Below are positions 25,808-35,629 of a stretch of DNA of 64,000 bases, in pieces. The translations under genes were made by a program, and so were the position numbers. Numbering within the stretch: position 1 is the stretch's first letter; each line of letters starts with the position of its first letter. A model generated the notes under the pieces. That model had not been told where the DNA came from, did not search any database, and was given only the letters and a program-made list of their open reading frames with translations. This DNA comes from Actinomycetota bacterium (GTDB lineage Bacteria; Actinomycetota; Geothermincolia; Geothermincolales; RBG-13-55-18): NCBI GenBank assembly GCA_014360645.1, contig JACIXD010000002.1, forward strand, positions 62,001 to 126,000. The letters run 5' to 3'.

Positions 25808-27226
25808 TCATCTCCCTGTTGGGCCCCCCTGGCGTCCCTCCCCGTCCCGGGAACCGCTCCCGGTCCCGCCGCGCTCATCGCCTCCGGATCCGCGGCGCCC
25901 TCCTTCCGTAGCTCCCCGGAGGCGCTCCATCCATCCCTCGGCCAGCTCGGCCTCCTCTCCCTCGCCGCCCGGCTCGTAGTATCTCCTGCCCTCCATGCCC
26001 CGCGGGAGGTATTCCTGCTCCACATAATGGCGGGGGAAGTGGTGCGGGTATAGATATCCGACTCCGTGCCCGAGCTCCGCCGCCCCCCGGTAATGCGCGT
26101 CCCTGAGATGGGGGGGCACAGGAGCTGCGGCCCCCTCCTCCACTTCACGAGAGGCCGCCGCTATGGCCCGGGTGGCGGAATTGCTCTTGGGAGCGAGGGC
26201 AAGGTAAAGGGCCGCATGGGCCAGGTTGAGACCGCATTCCGGCATGCCCACGTATTCCACCGCCCGCGCCGCGGCATCGGCGACCACCAGGGCGCGGCTG
26301 TCCGCCAGCCCCACGTCCTCGCTGGCGAAGATGACCATGCGCCGGGCGATGAAACGCGGGTCCTCTCCCGCCTTGAGCATGCGGGCCAGCCAGTAGACCG
26401 CAGCATGGGGATCGGAGCCGCGCATGGACTTGATGAACGCCGATATGGTGTCGTAATGGGAATCTCCCCATTTGTCGTAGAGCAGCGCCCTGCGCTGCGC
26501 CGCCTCCTCCGCCACCGCCAGGTCCACGTGCCGCCTCCCCCCTTTCTCCGAGGCCAGGAGCGCGGCTGCCTCCAGGGTGTTGAGGGCGGACCTGGCATCG
26601 CCCCCCGCCGTGCGCACGATATGCTCCAGGGCCTCCTCGTCCACCGCCAGTCCCGCGGACCCGAGTCCCCTCTCGGCGTCGGTTAGAGCCCTCTCCACCA
26701 CCGTCCTTATCTCCTCCTCACTCAAGGGCTCGAGTCGGAAGATCTTGGAACGCGAGACCAAGGCCGAGTTCACCTCGAAGTAGGGGTTCTCGGTGGTGGC
26801 TCCGATGAGCACCACGGTCCCCTGTTCCACCGCCGGAAGCAGGGCATCCTGCTGCGCCTTGTTGAAGCGGTGGATCTCGTCGATGAAGAGGATGGTCCTG
26901 GCGCCCTCCATGGCCAGCCTGTCCTCCGCCTCCCTGATCAGCGCGCGCACTTCCGCCACCCCGCTGGTGACCGCCGAGAGCTGCCGAAAGTGAGCTCGGG
27001 TGAGGTTGGCGATGATGGCCGCCAGGGTGGTCTTGCCCGAGCCCGGGGGACCCCAGAAGATGGCGGTCTGGAGGCGGTCCTCCTCGATGGCCCTCCTGAG
27101 GTAGGTGCCCTCTCCCACCACCTTCTCCTGTCCCACGAACTCCTCCAGGGTCCGCGGGCGCATACGCGTGGCCAGGGGGGCCTGCTCCCTTCCCAGTTCC
27201 TCCCTGCGGTATGTGAAGAGGTCCAT
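25808..27226 (-). CDS. rarA: Replication-associated AAA+ ATPase RarA/MgsA
   Basis: Clamp-loader-like AAA+ ATPase acting at stalled replication forks. About 472 residues. Motifs are [15 protein letters not shown], Walker [14 protein letters not shown], Walker [12 protein letters not shown], sensor 1 [13 protein letters not shown] and the MgsA C-terminal part with [19 protein letters not shown] and [13 protein letters not shown] Gly/Arg-rich tail of about 35 residues follows. The start is taken as ATG 27226 with GGAAGGG upstream; earlier in-frame codons lack homologous sequence. Confidence 0.95.
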   Translation of the reverse strand: MDLFTYRREELGREQAPLATRMRPRTLEEFVGQEKVVGEGTYLRRAIEEDRLQTAIFWGPPGSGKTTLAAIIANLTRAHFRQLSAVTSGVAEVRALIREAEDRLAMEGARTILFIDEIHRFNKAQQDALLPAVEQGTVVLIGATTENPYFEVNSALVSRSKIFRLEPLSEEEIRTVVERALTDAERGLGSAGLAVDEEALEHIVRTAGGDARSALNTLEAAALLASEKGGRRHVDLAVAEEAAQRRALLYDKWGDSHYDTISAFIKSMRGSDPHAAVYWLARMLKAGEDPRFIARRMVIFASEDVGLADSRALVVADAAARAVEYVGMPECGLNLAHAALYLALAPKSNSATRAIAAASREVEEGAAAPVPPHLRDAHYRGAAELGHGVGYLYPHHFPRHYVEQEYLPRGMEGRRYYEPGGEGEEAELAEGWMERLRGATEGGRRGSGGDERGGTGSGSRDGEGRQGGPTGR

Positions 27227-27763
27227 GTCCGTCCCTTCCCCGGAGCCTCCGCCGGCGAAGCCATCCTCCTGCCTCAAGGCCATTATAAACGCGCGGCTGG
27301 ACATCGGCTCACGGAAAAGCCGCCGCCCTCCACGCGGGGTCCGAAGATGATCGCGGGGAGGGTGGGAAAGCGGCCGTGGAGGACGGGCCGCGGAGTCATT
27401 AAAAAGGATGGGCTCCACCCTGCCGTCCCCACCGCTATCTATGAACCTGCGCCCTCGCAGGTGGGCACCTACCTCGGGTCTCCGCAGTCCCCTACCCGGG
27501 ATCGGGGCATTGCGTCCTCCCTCGGAAAGCGGCTCCCTCGATCGAAGTGTTGGCTCAACGATAACGCACGGCTTCGACGCACAGGGTCGGGCCCAATTTT
27601 CCTCTCCTGGCCTTTATGCTACCACAACCGCCCGCCGCGTTCACTGACGCGGACACATCTTCCCCGCCCCCGCGGGCAGGGCGGAAGAGAGGCGCTCTGA
27701 CAACGCCCGGAGTGGGCGCGCTTTAAGGGTTTACGCCTCTCGTCCCGCGATGCCGTCGCAGAC
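27227..27763. other. Intergenic stretch upstream of rarA without a gene
   Basis: 537 bases, or 645 up to the satP-family stop including the duplicated end. No coding frame has a ribosome binding site or family motif. A short hairpin lies near 27706-27720. No strong promoter was recognised for rarA. Confidence 0.5.
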
Positions 27764-27952
27764 TCAGAGGTCCTCAGGGCGCTTGTAGCTCTCCTTCTCT
27801 CCCGCCGGCCAGATGGGAAAGAGGGTGCGGCCGTACATATCGTTTTCGCGACCCGCGTGGCCCGGGCGTCTTCAGAGGTCCTCAGGGCGCTTGTAGCTCT
27901 CCTTCTCTCCCACCGGCCAGATGGGAAAGAGGGTGCGGCCGTACATCTCGTT
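27764..27952 (-). repeat. Tandem duplication of the acetate-transporter gene 3' end
   Basis: Bases 27764-27844 and 27872-27952 match over 81 positions with two differences (period 108). The right copy is the last 26 codons and stop of the transporter gene. The left, downstream copy keeps the frame and the stop codon but has no gene body. Confidence 0.93.
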
Positions 27953-28480
27953 CAGCAGCTCCGCCACCGCCAGGTAGGCGGCCAGGGACCCGCAGACGAT
28001 ACCGATCACCCCCGCAACCTTCAGCAGACCGCCGTTGCCCCAGCCGAAGGAGATGGCCAGGAGGAAAAAGAGCACGATGAGGGTGGCGAATACCGCCTGG
28101 AGGACCCGGTTCACCTTGAAGGTGCCGATGAAAAGGAAGGTGGTGAACACGCCCCAGATGAAGAGGTACCAGGCCAGGCCCCGGTTGCTCGCCTCCAGTC
28201 CCAGCCGCTCCCCCAGGAAGGGTTTGCCGACGATGATGAAGACAAGGGTGAGCCAGAAGGACCCGTAGGCGATGAAGGCGGTGGTGCCGAAGGTGTTGCC
28301 CTTCTTGAACTCCATCACCCCGGCGATGATCTGGGCCAGTCCGCCCAGGAAGAGGCCCATGGCCAGTATGGATGCGTCCTGCTTGAAGAGGCCCGCGTTG
28401 TGCAGGTTCAGCAGGATGGTGGTGAGGCCGAAACAGGTCAGCCCCAGCACGGCCGGATTGGCGAGTTTTTCTTCTGTCAT
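27872..28480 (-). CDS. satP: GPR1/FUN34/YaaH-family acetate transporter
   Basis: About 202 residues with six hydrophobic segments, the SatP/YaaH layout. It begins LANPAVLGLTCFGLTTILLN, where the NPAPLGL-type motif is NPAVLGL. It takes up acetate or succinate, probably with protons. The start ATG 28480 has AAGGAG seven bases upstream. The gene follows acs by 55 bases, so uptake and activation of acetate are likely co-expressed. Its 3' end is duplicated downstream. Confidence 0.92.
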   Translation of the reverse strand: MTEEKLANPAVLGLTCFGLTTILLNLHNAGLFKQDASILAMGLFLGGLAQIIAGVMEFKKGNTFGTTAFIAYGSFWLTLVFIIVGKPFLGERLGLEASNRGLAWYLFIWGVFTTFLFIGTFKVNRVLQAVFATLIVLFFLLAISFGWGNGGLLKVAGVIGIVCGSLAAYLAVAELLNEMYGRTLFPIWPVGEKESYKRPEDL

Positions 28481-28535
28481 TGTTGCTCTCCTTTTTACTC
28501 CCTGCCCTGTTGCCAACGATGCTGCGACGCGGCCG

Positions 28536-30488
28536 TCACTGTCTTCTCTCCTGGAGCCTCCTCCCCTCCACCAGGGTCTCCACCACGGAGGGATCGGCCA
28601 GCGTGCTGGTGTCTCCCAGGTCCTCGCCCCCGGACCCCTCGGCTATCCTGCGCAGGATGCGGCGCATGATCTTTCCGCTGCGCGTCTTGGGGAGGGCGGG
28701 CGCGAACTGGATCACGTCCGGCGTGGCGATGGGCCCGATCTCCTTGCGGGCGTGGGCGGTCAGCTCCTTTCTCACCTCCTCTCCATCCAGGTCCTCGTAC
28801 TCCGCCTTCAGGGTGACGAAGGCGTAGATGCCCTGCCCCTTTATCTCGTGGGGCACTCCCACCACCGCCGCCTCGGACACGTAGCGGTGTCCCACCAGGG
28901 CGCTCTCCACCTCGGCGGTGCCGATGCGGTGACCCGAGACGTTGATCACGTCGTCGATGCGGCCTTCCATCCAGAAGAAACCGTCTTCGTCCACCCGGCA
29001 GCCGTCGCCGCTGACGTAATGTCCGGGATAGACGCTCCAGTAGTTCTTCACGAAGAGGTCGTGGTTGCCGTAGACGGTGCGCATCATCCCCGGCCAAGGC
29101 CTGCGCAGGCAGAGGGTCCCGCTCTCGCCCGGCGCGCACTCCCTGCCCTCCGGGTCCAGCACCACGGCATCCACCCCGAAGAAGGGGAAGCCCGCGGAGC
29201 CCGGCTTCATGGGGGTGGTGCCGGCGATGGAGGTGATGAGCACCCCTCCCGTCTCCGTCTGCCACCAGGTGTCGATGACCGGGCAGCGCCCTCCCCCGAT
29301 GCGCCGGTGATACCATAGCCACACCTCGGGGTTGATGGGCTCCCCCACCGAGCCCAGGACGCGCAGAGACGAAAGATCGGCGGTGCGCGTCCATTCCTCG
29401 CCCTCCCGGATGAGTGAACGCAGCACGGTGGGAGCGGTGTAGAGCGCGGTGACCCCGTATTTTTCCACAATCTTCCAATACCTGTCCGGCTGAGGGTAGG
29501 TGGGCACGCCCTCGAACATCACCTGCGTGACCCCGTTGGCGAGGGGGCCGTAGACGATATAGCTGTGTCCCGTCACCCATCCGATATCCGCCGTGCACCA
29601 CCACACGTCGTCGTCGTGGATGCCGAACACCCAGCGGTGGGTGAGCGAGGCGTGCAGCAGGTAGCCGGCGGTGGTGTGCAGGACCCCCTTGGGCTTGCCG
29701 GTGCTGCCGCTGGTATAGAGGATGAAGAGGGGGTCCTCGGCCTCCATCTCCGCGGGCGGGCAATGCGGCCCGATGTCCTCCGCCCCCATCTCCTCCTCCC
29801 ACCACAGGTCGCGCCCCAAGGCCATCTCCACCTCCGTCCCGGCGCGCCCCACCACGAAGACCCTCTCCACCCCGGTGGGCTCCGCGAGGGCCTCGTCCAC
29901 GTTCTCCTTCAGGGGGATGATCCTGCCTCCCCTCCTCACGGCGTCGCCGCAGACCAGGGCGCGACAGCCGCTGTCCAGGATGCGGCCCCGCAGGGCGTCG
30001 GAGGAAAAGCCCGCGAAGACCACGGAATGCACGGCGCCGATGCGTGCGCAGGCGAGCATGGCCACCGGCAGCTCGGGGACCATGGGCAGGTATATGCACA
30101 CGCGGTCTCCCCTGCCGATGCCGTGTTTTCTCAATACGTTGGCGAACCTGCAGACCTCCCCGTGGAGGCGGGAATAGGAGTATGTCTCGCCGGGACCCGG
30201 CTCGTCCGGCTCCCAGATGATGGCGGTCCTCTCGCCCTTGCCTTCCTCCAAGTGGCGGTCCAGGCAGTTGTGGGAGGCGTTCAGCCGCCCCCCCTCGAAC
30301 CACCTGCAGAGATAACCTTCCTGATCCCAGGTATGCACCTTCTCCCAGCGCCTGGACCAGGACAGGGATTCCGCCTGCTCCGACCAGAAGCCCTCGGGGT
30401 CCTCCAGGGAACGGCGGTGCATCTCCCGGTAGCGCCCCATGTCCCCGATATAGGACCTGGCGGCGCTCTCCTGCGATGGCATGATCAC
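28536..30488 (-). CDS. acs: Acetyl-CoA synthetase (AMP-forming)
   Basis: Activates acetate to acetyl-CoA through acetyl-AMP. About 650 residues, the normal length. Motifs are the P-loop YTSGSTGKPKG, WWQTETGG and the C-terminal TRSGKIMRR with the catalytic Lys that is often acetylated. The start is uncertain: GTG 30488 lies nine bases after GAGGAG, while ATG 30497 directly abuts it. It follows ispH by about 30 bases and precedes the acetate transporter gene. Confidence 0.96.
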   Translation of the reverse strand: MIMPSQESAARSYIGDMGRYREMHRRSLEDPEGFWSEQAESLSWSRRWEKVHTWDQEGYLCRWFEGGRLNASHNCLDRHLEEGKGERTAIIWEPDEPGPGETYSYSRLHGEVCRFANVLRKHGIGRGDRVCIYLPMVPELPVAMLACARIGAVHSVVFAGFSSDALRGRILDSGCRALVCGDAVRRGGRIIPLKENVDEALAEPTGVERVFVVGRAGTEVEMALGRDLWWEEEMGAEDIGPHCPPAEMEAEDPLFILYTSGSTGKPKGVLHTTAGYLLHASLTHRWVFGIHDDDVWWCTADIGWVTGHSYIVYGPLANGVTQVMFEGVPTYPQPDRYWKIVEKYGVTALYTAPTVLRSLIREGEEWTRTADLSSLRVLGSVGEPINPEVWLWYHRRIGGGRCPVIDTWWQTETGGVLITSIAGTTPMKPGSAGFPFFGVDAVVLDPEGRECAPGESGTLCLRRPWPGMMRTVYGNHDLFVKNYWSVYPGHYVSGDGCRVDEDGFFWMEGRIDDVINVSGHRIGTAEVESALVGHRYVSEAAVVGVPHEIKGQGIYAFVTLKAEYEDLDGEEVRKELTAHARKEIGPIATPDVIQFAPALPKTRSGKIMRRILRRIAEGSGGEDLGDTSTLADPSVVETLVEGRRLQERRQ

Positions 30489-30520
30489 CTGCGACATCTC
30501 CTCACCCCACACGTTCACGC

Positions 30521-31405
30521 CTATGCAGAGACCAGCCGATCCCGCACCTCTTCCACCATACGCAGGGGCGTGGAGGCGCCGCCCAGCACCGCCGCCTTCC
30601 GCGCCCCTTCCGATACGGGGATGTCCAGCTCCTCCGCCGTCTCCACCTTGAACACCCGCGCGCCGGCCATCTCGCAGATGCGGCGCAGGAACTCGGTGTT
30701 GGAGCTGTTCCTGCCCCCCACTACCACCACCAGGTCGCTGGCCAGCGCCAGCTGCAGGGCCTCCGCCTGGCGGGAGAGGGTGTTGCGGCACAGGGTGTTG
30801 ATGATCTTCAGCTCCATGACCTCGCGGATGAGCTCCGGGACCTCGTTGATGAGCCCGTCCACCAGGGACCGGAACATGAACAGGTCCACGGTGGTCTGAG
30901 CGATCAACCCCACCTTGCGGATCTTGCGCGGCCAGGCTTCCCACCAGTCCTTGAGCTCTTGGATCTCCTTGATGACCACCGCGTCACCGCCCACATGCCC
31001 CAGTATCGCCTCCACCTCGGGATGGTCGGCGTTCCCGATCACGAAGAGCCTGTAGCCCTCCCCCACCAGGCGCATGGCCGCCCGCTGCGCCTTCTTCACC
31101 GTGGGGCAGGTGGCGTCCACCAGGGTGGCCCCCATGCGCTGCAGGGATTCCGACTGGGAGGGGGGTATGCCGTGTGAGCGCACCACCACCCGTGCCCCGC
31201 GGAGTCCCACCGCCTCCCAGGACCCCTCGTCCTCGGGAAGGATTCGCAGCCCCTTCGCCTCCAGCTCCGCCACCACCTGGGGGTTATGTATGACCGGCCC
31301 CAGGGAGAAGACCCGGTCGGATGCCTTCAGGGTCTCCTCCACCATCCTCACGGCGCGCCTCACGCCGGGGCAGAACCCCGCGTACCTGGCTACGATGACC
31401 TCCAT
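30521..31405 (-). CDS. ispH: 4-hydroxy-3-methylbut-2-enyl diphosphate reductase IspH
   Basis: [4Fe-4S] enzyme that makes IPP and DMAPP in the last step of the MEP pathway. 294 residues. The three cluster cysteines are in GFCPGVRRA, DATCPTVKK and NTLCRNT. The catalytic Glu region (GNADHPEVEAILGH) and the VVVGGRNSSNT pyrophosphate loop are present. ATG 31405 with GGAGG five bases upstream. The other MEP genes here are ispG and dxr near 60-64 kb. Confidence 0.97.
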   Translation of the reverse strand: MEVIVARYAGFCPGVRRAVRMVEETLKASDRVFSLGPVIHNPQVVAELEAKGLRILPEDEGSWEAVGLRGARVVVRSHGIPPSQSESLQRMGATLVDATCPTVKKAQRAAMRLVGEGYRLFVIGNADHPEVEAILGHVGGDAVVIKEIQELKDWWEAWPRKIRKVGLIAQTTVDLFMFRSLVDGLINEVPELIREVMELKIINTLCRNTLSRQAEALQLALASDLVVVVGGRNSSNTEFLRRICEMAGARVFKVETAEELDIPVSEGARKAAVLGGASTPLRMVEEVRDRLVSA

Positions 31406-31653
31406 CTTATCCTCCGCGTCCTCGCCGCGGCCGCTCCCCGCCTTGCTCTCGTCTCTCCTTATCCACCCTTATCTTTCCCTTCCGGGGCTCCTCCCACCTC
31501 CCGCTCCCCGGGCCGTCGGCCCATCCGACATCCCGATATCCGCGCCGAACAGGCCCCTTCTCGACCAACGCACGGCCGCCTCGGGCAGCGCGCCCGCCCT
31601 CCCACATTCCATCCCGGAGCATCCCCTCATCCCCCGGCCATATACGCCACCCC

Positions 31654-33429
31654 TTAGACCGGGCGCAGGCGCAGCTCCCTCAGCTGTTCGGGGTACACCG
31701 CGTCCGGAGCCCCGGTGAGGGGGTCGCTTCCAGACTGCGTCTTGGGGAAGGCGATGACGTCGCGGATGGAATCCCTCCCCGCCATGAGCATGACCACGCG
31801 GTCGAGGCCGTAGGCGATGCCGCCGTGGGGAGGAGCCCCGTAACGCAGTGCCTCCAGGAGGAAACCGAACTTGTCCCGGGCCTCCTCCCGGGATATCCCC
31901 AGCACCGCGAACACCCTCTCCTGTACCTCGGGGTCGTGGATGCGGATGCTCCCTCCGCCCAGCTCCACTCCGTTCAGCACCATGTCGTAGGACAGAGAGG
32001 TCGCCTCCAGCGGCCTCTCCTCCAGGAAGTCCAGGCTGTCCCGGGACGGCGCGGTGAAGGGATGGTGGTTGCTCCTGTAGCGCTTCTCCTCCTCGTCCCA
32101 GTCGAAGAGAGGGAATTCGGTGACCCAGGCGAAGGCGAACCTCTCGCCGCGCGGGAGGTCGAAACGGCGGGCGCAGTAATCCCGCATCCCCGCCAGCAGG
32201 GCGCCGGTCTCCTCGCCGCCCGCCGCCAGCACCAGCACCTCCCCCTCCCGCAGTCCCGAGGCGCCTATCAGCGCCCTCCTCTCCTCCTCGGAGAGGAACT
32301 TTGCCACCGGGGACTTCAGGCCCTCGCCCTCGCGCACCATCCACACCAGACCCGAGGCGCCCAGACGCCGCGCCTCCTCCACCATCTCGTCCAGCTCGCG
32401 GCGCGGGGGCGACACCAGGCCGTCGATCCTGAAGCCGCGCACGCGGCCCCCCGCCTCCAGTGCGGAACGGAAGACCTTGAACCCGCTGCCAGCAAACACG
32501 GGGGAGAGATCCTTTATCTCCATGCCGTAGCGCAGGTCGGGGCGGTCGGTGCCGTAACGTTCCATGGCCTCGCGCCAGGTGAGGCGCGGGAAAGGGATGC
32601 GCAACTCCACGTCCAGGAAGCGCCGGAAGAGGTGGGCGAACATCTCGTCCATGAGGGAGATGACGTCCTCGGGTTCCACGAAGGACATCTCCAGGTCTAT
32701 CTGGGTGAATTCCGGCTGACGATCCGCCCTCAGGTCCTCGTCGCGGAAGCAGCGCGCTATCTGGTAATACCTGTCAAGTCCCGCCACCATCAGCAGCTGC
32801 TTGAAGAGCTGGGGAGACTGGGGGAGGGCGTAGAACTTGCCCGGCTGCAGTCTTGAGGGCACCACGAAATCCCTTGCCCCCTCGGGGGTGCTCTTGGTGA
32901 GGATGGGGGTCTCGATCTCCAGAAAGCCACGTGCGGAGAGGAAGCCGCGCACCTCTTCGGTGACCCGGCTGCGCAGGACCAGGGCCTCGCGGAGGTCCGG
33001 CCTCCTGATGTCCAGGTAGCGGTAGCGCAGGCGCAGGGCCTCGTCCACCTCGCTCTCCTCCTGGATCTCGAAGGGCGGGGTGAGGGACGTGGATATCACC
33101 CCCACCTCCTCGGCCATCACCTCCACCTCGCCCGTGGAGAGCCTGGGGTTTACGGCCTCTTCGGGACGCATCCTAACCCTGCCCCGGATGTAGAGGACGT
33201 ATTCCCCCCGCACCCCCTCGGCCACGGCGTGGGCCTCTGCGCTCACCTCTGGGTTGCACACCACCTGGACCAGCCCGCTTATGTCGCGCAGGTCTATGAA
33301 CACCACCCCGCCGTGGTCCCTACGCCTCTGCACCCAGCCGTTGAGGATGACCTCGCTGTCGGCGTGCTCGCGGCGCAGCTCCCCGCACCAGCGGTCGCGT
33401 TTTCTCCACTCTCCCCGATCCGTGCTCAT
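31654..33429 (-). CDS. aspS: Aspartyl-tRNA synthetase
   Basis: Bacterial-type AspRS of 591 residues. The N-terminal OB fold (about 1-110) has GWVQRRRDHGGVVFIDLRD. The class II core has motif 2 FRDEDLRADRQPEFTQ, the bacterial GAD insertion (about 290-420) and motif 3 GIAYGLDRVVMLM. The start ATG 33429 overlaps the hisS stop as ATGA. The hisS-aspS pair is a common operon. Downstream 31406-31653 is 248 bases without a recognised gene. Confidence 0.97.
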   Translation of the reverse strand: MSTDRGEWRKRDRWCGELRREHADSEVILNGWVQRRRDHGGVVFIDLRDISGLVQVVCNPEVSAEAHAVAEGVRGEYVLYIRGRVRMRPEEAVNPRLSTGEVEVMAEEVGVISTSLTPPFEIQEESEVDEALRLRYRYLDIRRPDLREALVLRSRVTEEVRGFLSARGFLEIETPILTKSTPEGARDFVVPSRLQPGKFYALPQSPQLFKQLLMVAGLDRYYQIARCFRDEDLRADRQPEFTQIDLEMSFVEPEDVISLMDEMFAHLFRRFLDVELRIPFPRLTWREAMERYGTDRPDLRYGMEIKDLSPVFAGSGFKVFRSALEAGGRVRGFRIDGLVSPPRRELDEMVEEARRLGASGLVWMVREGEGLKSPVAKFLSEEERRALIGASGLREGEVLVLAAGGEETGALLAGMRDYCARRFDLPRGERFAFAWVTEFPLFDWDEEEKRYRSNHHPFTAPSRDSLDFLEERPLEATSLSYDMVLNGVELGGGSIRIHDPEVQERVFAVLGISREEARDKFGFLLEALRYGAPPHGGIAYGLDRVVMLMAGRDSIRDVIAFPKTQSGSDPLTGAPDAVYPEQLRELRLRPV

Positions 33430-34742
33430 GGGCTCAGCTCCGTTCCGTCGGTGACCTCCATGCCGCCCGGGCGTCCTCCCCCCAGGCCTGACCCTCCGCG
33501 CATCCGCTCCCTCACCGTCCGCGGCAGGCGCTCTTCCTCGACCCTTTCCTGGGCGCCCGCTTCCAGGTCCCGAAGGGTGACGAACCCGCCCGCCATCTCC
33601 TCCTCGCCCACGATGGCCACCAGGCGGAACCCCTCCCTGTCGGCCTCCCGCATCTGGGCCTTGGGGCTGCGGCCCAGGTGGTCGAGGTCCGCGGGCAATC
33701 CAGCCTTCCTCAGCTCCTGCGCCAGGCTGAAGGCCTTCACCCGTGCCTCCGCTCCGATGGCGAGCACGAAGACCCCTCTCTCCTCCTCCTCTCCCGCCTC
33801 GGCCCCGGCGAGCATCACCCTCTCGAGACCGATGGAGAACCCCACCGCCGGGGTCGGCCTCCCGCCCAGCTCCTCCACCAGGCGGTCGTAGCGGCCCCCC
33901 GCCGCCAGAGCGTTCTGCGCCCCCAGCTCGGGATCGCGGAACTCGAAGACGGTGCGGGTGTAATAATCCAGCCCGCGCACCAGGCGCCCGTCGCGCCGGA
34001 AGGCCACGCCCGCCGTCGCAAGCAACTCCTCCACCGCCGCGAGGTGTTCGCGGCAAGCCTGGCAGAGGTACCCTTCCAGCTCCGGAGCCTCCGCGATCAC
34101 GCGCGAGCATCTCTCGACCTTGCAGTCCAGCACCCGCAGGGGGTTGGTGCGTGCGCGCCGCCGGCAGTCCTCGCACAGACCCTCCCGGTCTTTATCCAGG
34201 TAAGCGGCAAGGGCCGCCGCGTAAGCGGCCCGGCATTCCCCTTCCCCCACGCTGTTGATCACCAGTTCCGTCCTCACGCCCAGGCTTTCCAGGCAGTGCG
34301 CGCAGAGGGCGATGACCTCGGCGTCGCACCCCGGGAGGGCAGAACCGATCAGCTCCACGCCCAGCTGGCCGAACTGGCGGAACCGTCCCGCCTGCGGCCT
34401 CTCGTGGCGGAACATGGGTCCCTGGTAATAGAGCTTCACCGGCAGCCCCGAGGCGTCCATACGGTGCTGTACGAAGGCGCGCGCCACCCCCGCGGTGGCC
34501 TCGGGACGCAGGGTGAGGCTGCGGCCCCCCTTGTCGGTGAAGGTGAACATCTCCTTCTGAACGATGTCCGTCCCCTCGCCGATGCCGCGGGCGAAGACCT
34601 CGGTGTGTTCGAAGACGGGGACCTCGATCTCGCGGTAACCGTAGGCGCGGAAGAGGGCGGTGGCCGCCTCCACGACCCTCCGCCTCCTGCCGCTCTCGGG
34701 CGGGAGGATGTCCATGGTGCCCCTGGGCGCCCTGGCCTCCAT
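33426..34742 (-). CDS. hisS: Histidyl-tRNA synthetase
   Basis: Class II HisRS of about 438 residues. It begins near APRGTMDILP. Motif 2 is MFRHERPQAGRFRQF, the His-A and His-B elements are RGLDYYTRTVFEF and AAGGRYDRL, and an anticodon-binding domain is C-terminal. A Gly/Arg-rich tail of about 25 residues is added. ATG 34742 has GGGAGAGG nine bases upstream. A GTG at 34769 would overlap the upstream stop (GTGA) and is a fair alternative. Confidence 0.96.
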   Translation of the reverse strand: MEARAPRGTMDILPPESGRRRRVVEAATALFRAYGYREIEVPVFEHTEVFARGIGEGTDIVQKEMFTFTDKGGRSLTLRPEATAGVARAFVQHRMDASGLPVKLYYQGPMFRHERPQAGRFRQFGQLGVELIGSALPGCDAEVIALCAHCLESLGVRTELVINSVGEGECRAAYAAALAAYLDKDREGLCEDCRRRARTNPLRVLDCKVERCSRVIAEAPELEGYLCQACREHLAAVEELLATAGVAFRRDGRLVRGLDYYTRTVFEFRDPELGAQNALAAGGRYDRLVEELGGRPTPAVGFSIGLERVMLAGAEAGEEEERGVFVLAIGAEARVKAFSLAQELRKAGLPADLDHLGRSPKAQMREADREGFRLVAIVGEEEMAGGFVTLRDLEAGAQERVEEERLPRTVRERMRGGSGLGGGRPGGMEVTDGTELSP

Positions 34743-34765
34743 GCGCGCGGCCCTCTCCCAGTCCC

Positions 34766-35419
34766 TCACGGCCTTCCCGCCCCCCTCGAGCCCAGTCCCC
34801 TCAGGAAGGGGTTATGGGCCCTCTCCTCTCCCAGGGTGGTGGCGGGACCGTGCCCCGGCATGATGCGCGTGTCGTCGGGCAGTCCCCAGACCTTCTCCGC
34901 CACCGACCGCAGCAGGGTCTGCAGGGAGCCGCCCTTGAGGTCCGTCCTCCCTATGGAGCCCTGGAAGATGAGGTCGCCGCAGAAGAGATAGCCGGGGAGG
35001 TAGAAGCTGAGCCCGCCGGGGGTGTGCCCGGGGGTGTGCAGGACCTCCAACACCAGGTCACCGGCCTCCACGCGGTCGCCGTCCTCCAGATAACGGACCT
35101 GGCGGGGGCGGGTGGAGAGCACTCCTCCGGCCAGGCCTATGAGCCTAGTGCGCGGGCTGGCGAGGGCTCCGGCATCGTCGGCGTGGATGTACACGGGGGC
35201 CCCCACGGCATCGCTCAGCGGCCCCGCGCCCGCTACGTGATCCACGTGGCCATGGGTGCACAGGATGCCCACGCACTCCAGCTCCGCCCGGTGCAGGCGA
35301 GAGACGATGGTCTTCACCTCTCCCGCCGGGTCGATGACCACCGCCTGAGAACGTCTGTCGGGCGCCAGTATATAACAGTTGGTCGCCAGCATGCCCAGGC
35401 TGAGGGCGTCGATGAACAT
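34766..35419 (-). CDS. Metallo-beta-lactamase-fold hydrolase (glyoxalase II-like)
   Basis: 217 residues with the MBL metal motifs CTHGHVDHVAG, TPGHTPG, FCGDLIF and PGHGP. This pattern is that of hydroxyacylglutathione-hydrolase-like proteins, whose substrate is not known in such bacteria. It is located between dtd and hisS, as in many Gram-positive genomes. ATG 35419 with AAAGG six bases upstream. Confidence 0.93.
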   Translation of the reverse strand: MFIDALSLGMLATNCYILAPDRRSQAVVIDPAGEVKTIVSRLHRAELECVGILCTHGHVDHVAGAGPLSDAVGAPVYIHADDAGALASPRTRLIGLAGGVLSTRPRQVRYLEDGDRVEAGDLVLEVLHTPGHTPGGLSFYLPGYLFCGDLIFQGSIGRTDLKGGSLQTLLRSVAEKVWGLPDDTRIMPGHGPATTLGEERAHNPFLRGLGSRGAGRP

Positions 35420-35548
35420 GGCTCGCCTTTCCCTCGGTTTTTCAGGACATTATAACCCCTGGAGCGGAAGGGTCTCCACAGGGAGCCGCATGCGCGGGGG
35501 TTCCGTCTCACCGCACGCTCCCCTCTCCTGCCATATTTTGTCAGCCTG

Positions 35549-35592
35549 GTGGTCACCGGGCCGTCGTCGCTCGGTTCGACCTCCCGTGTGCC
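35549..35592 (-). repeat. Decayed copy of the dtd 3' region
   Basis: On the minus strand this segment encodes REVEPSDDGPVT, recalling MEVELTNDGPVT near the end of dtd (35684-35725). Eighteen bases around the GPVT codons are identical and the rest is about 70 percent alike (period 133). It lies in the gap after the dtd stop and looks like an older 3'-end duplication. Confidence 0.55.
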
Positions 35593-35629
35593 CTTTAGAC
35601 CGGCATGGGAAGCGCGCCCCGCGGGACCT

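Noticed and set aside
28495-30303. Overlapping minus-strand ORF of about 600 codons inside acs
   Set aside because: It is another frame of acs. The acs frame holds all catalytic motifs.
35549-35600. tRNA-like GGTTCGACC segment
   Set aside because: No acceptor stem or anticodon arm can be formed around it. It fits better as a decayed copy of dtd.
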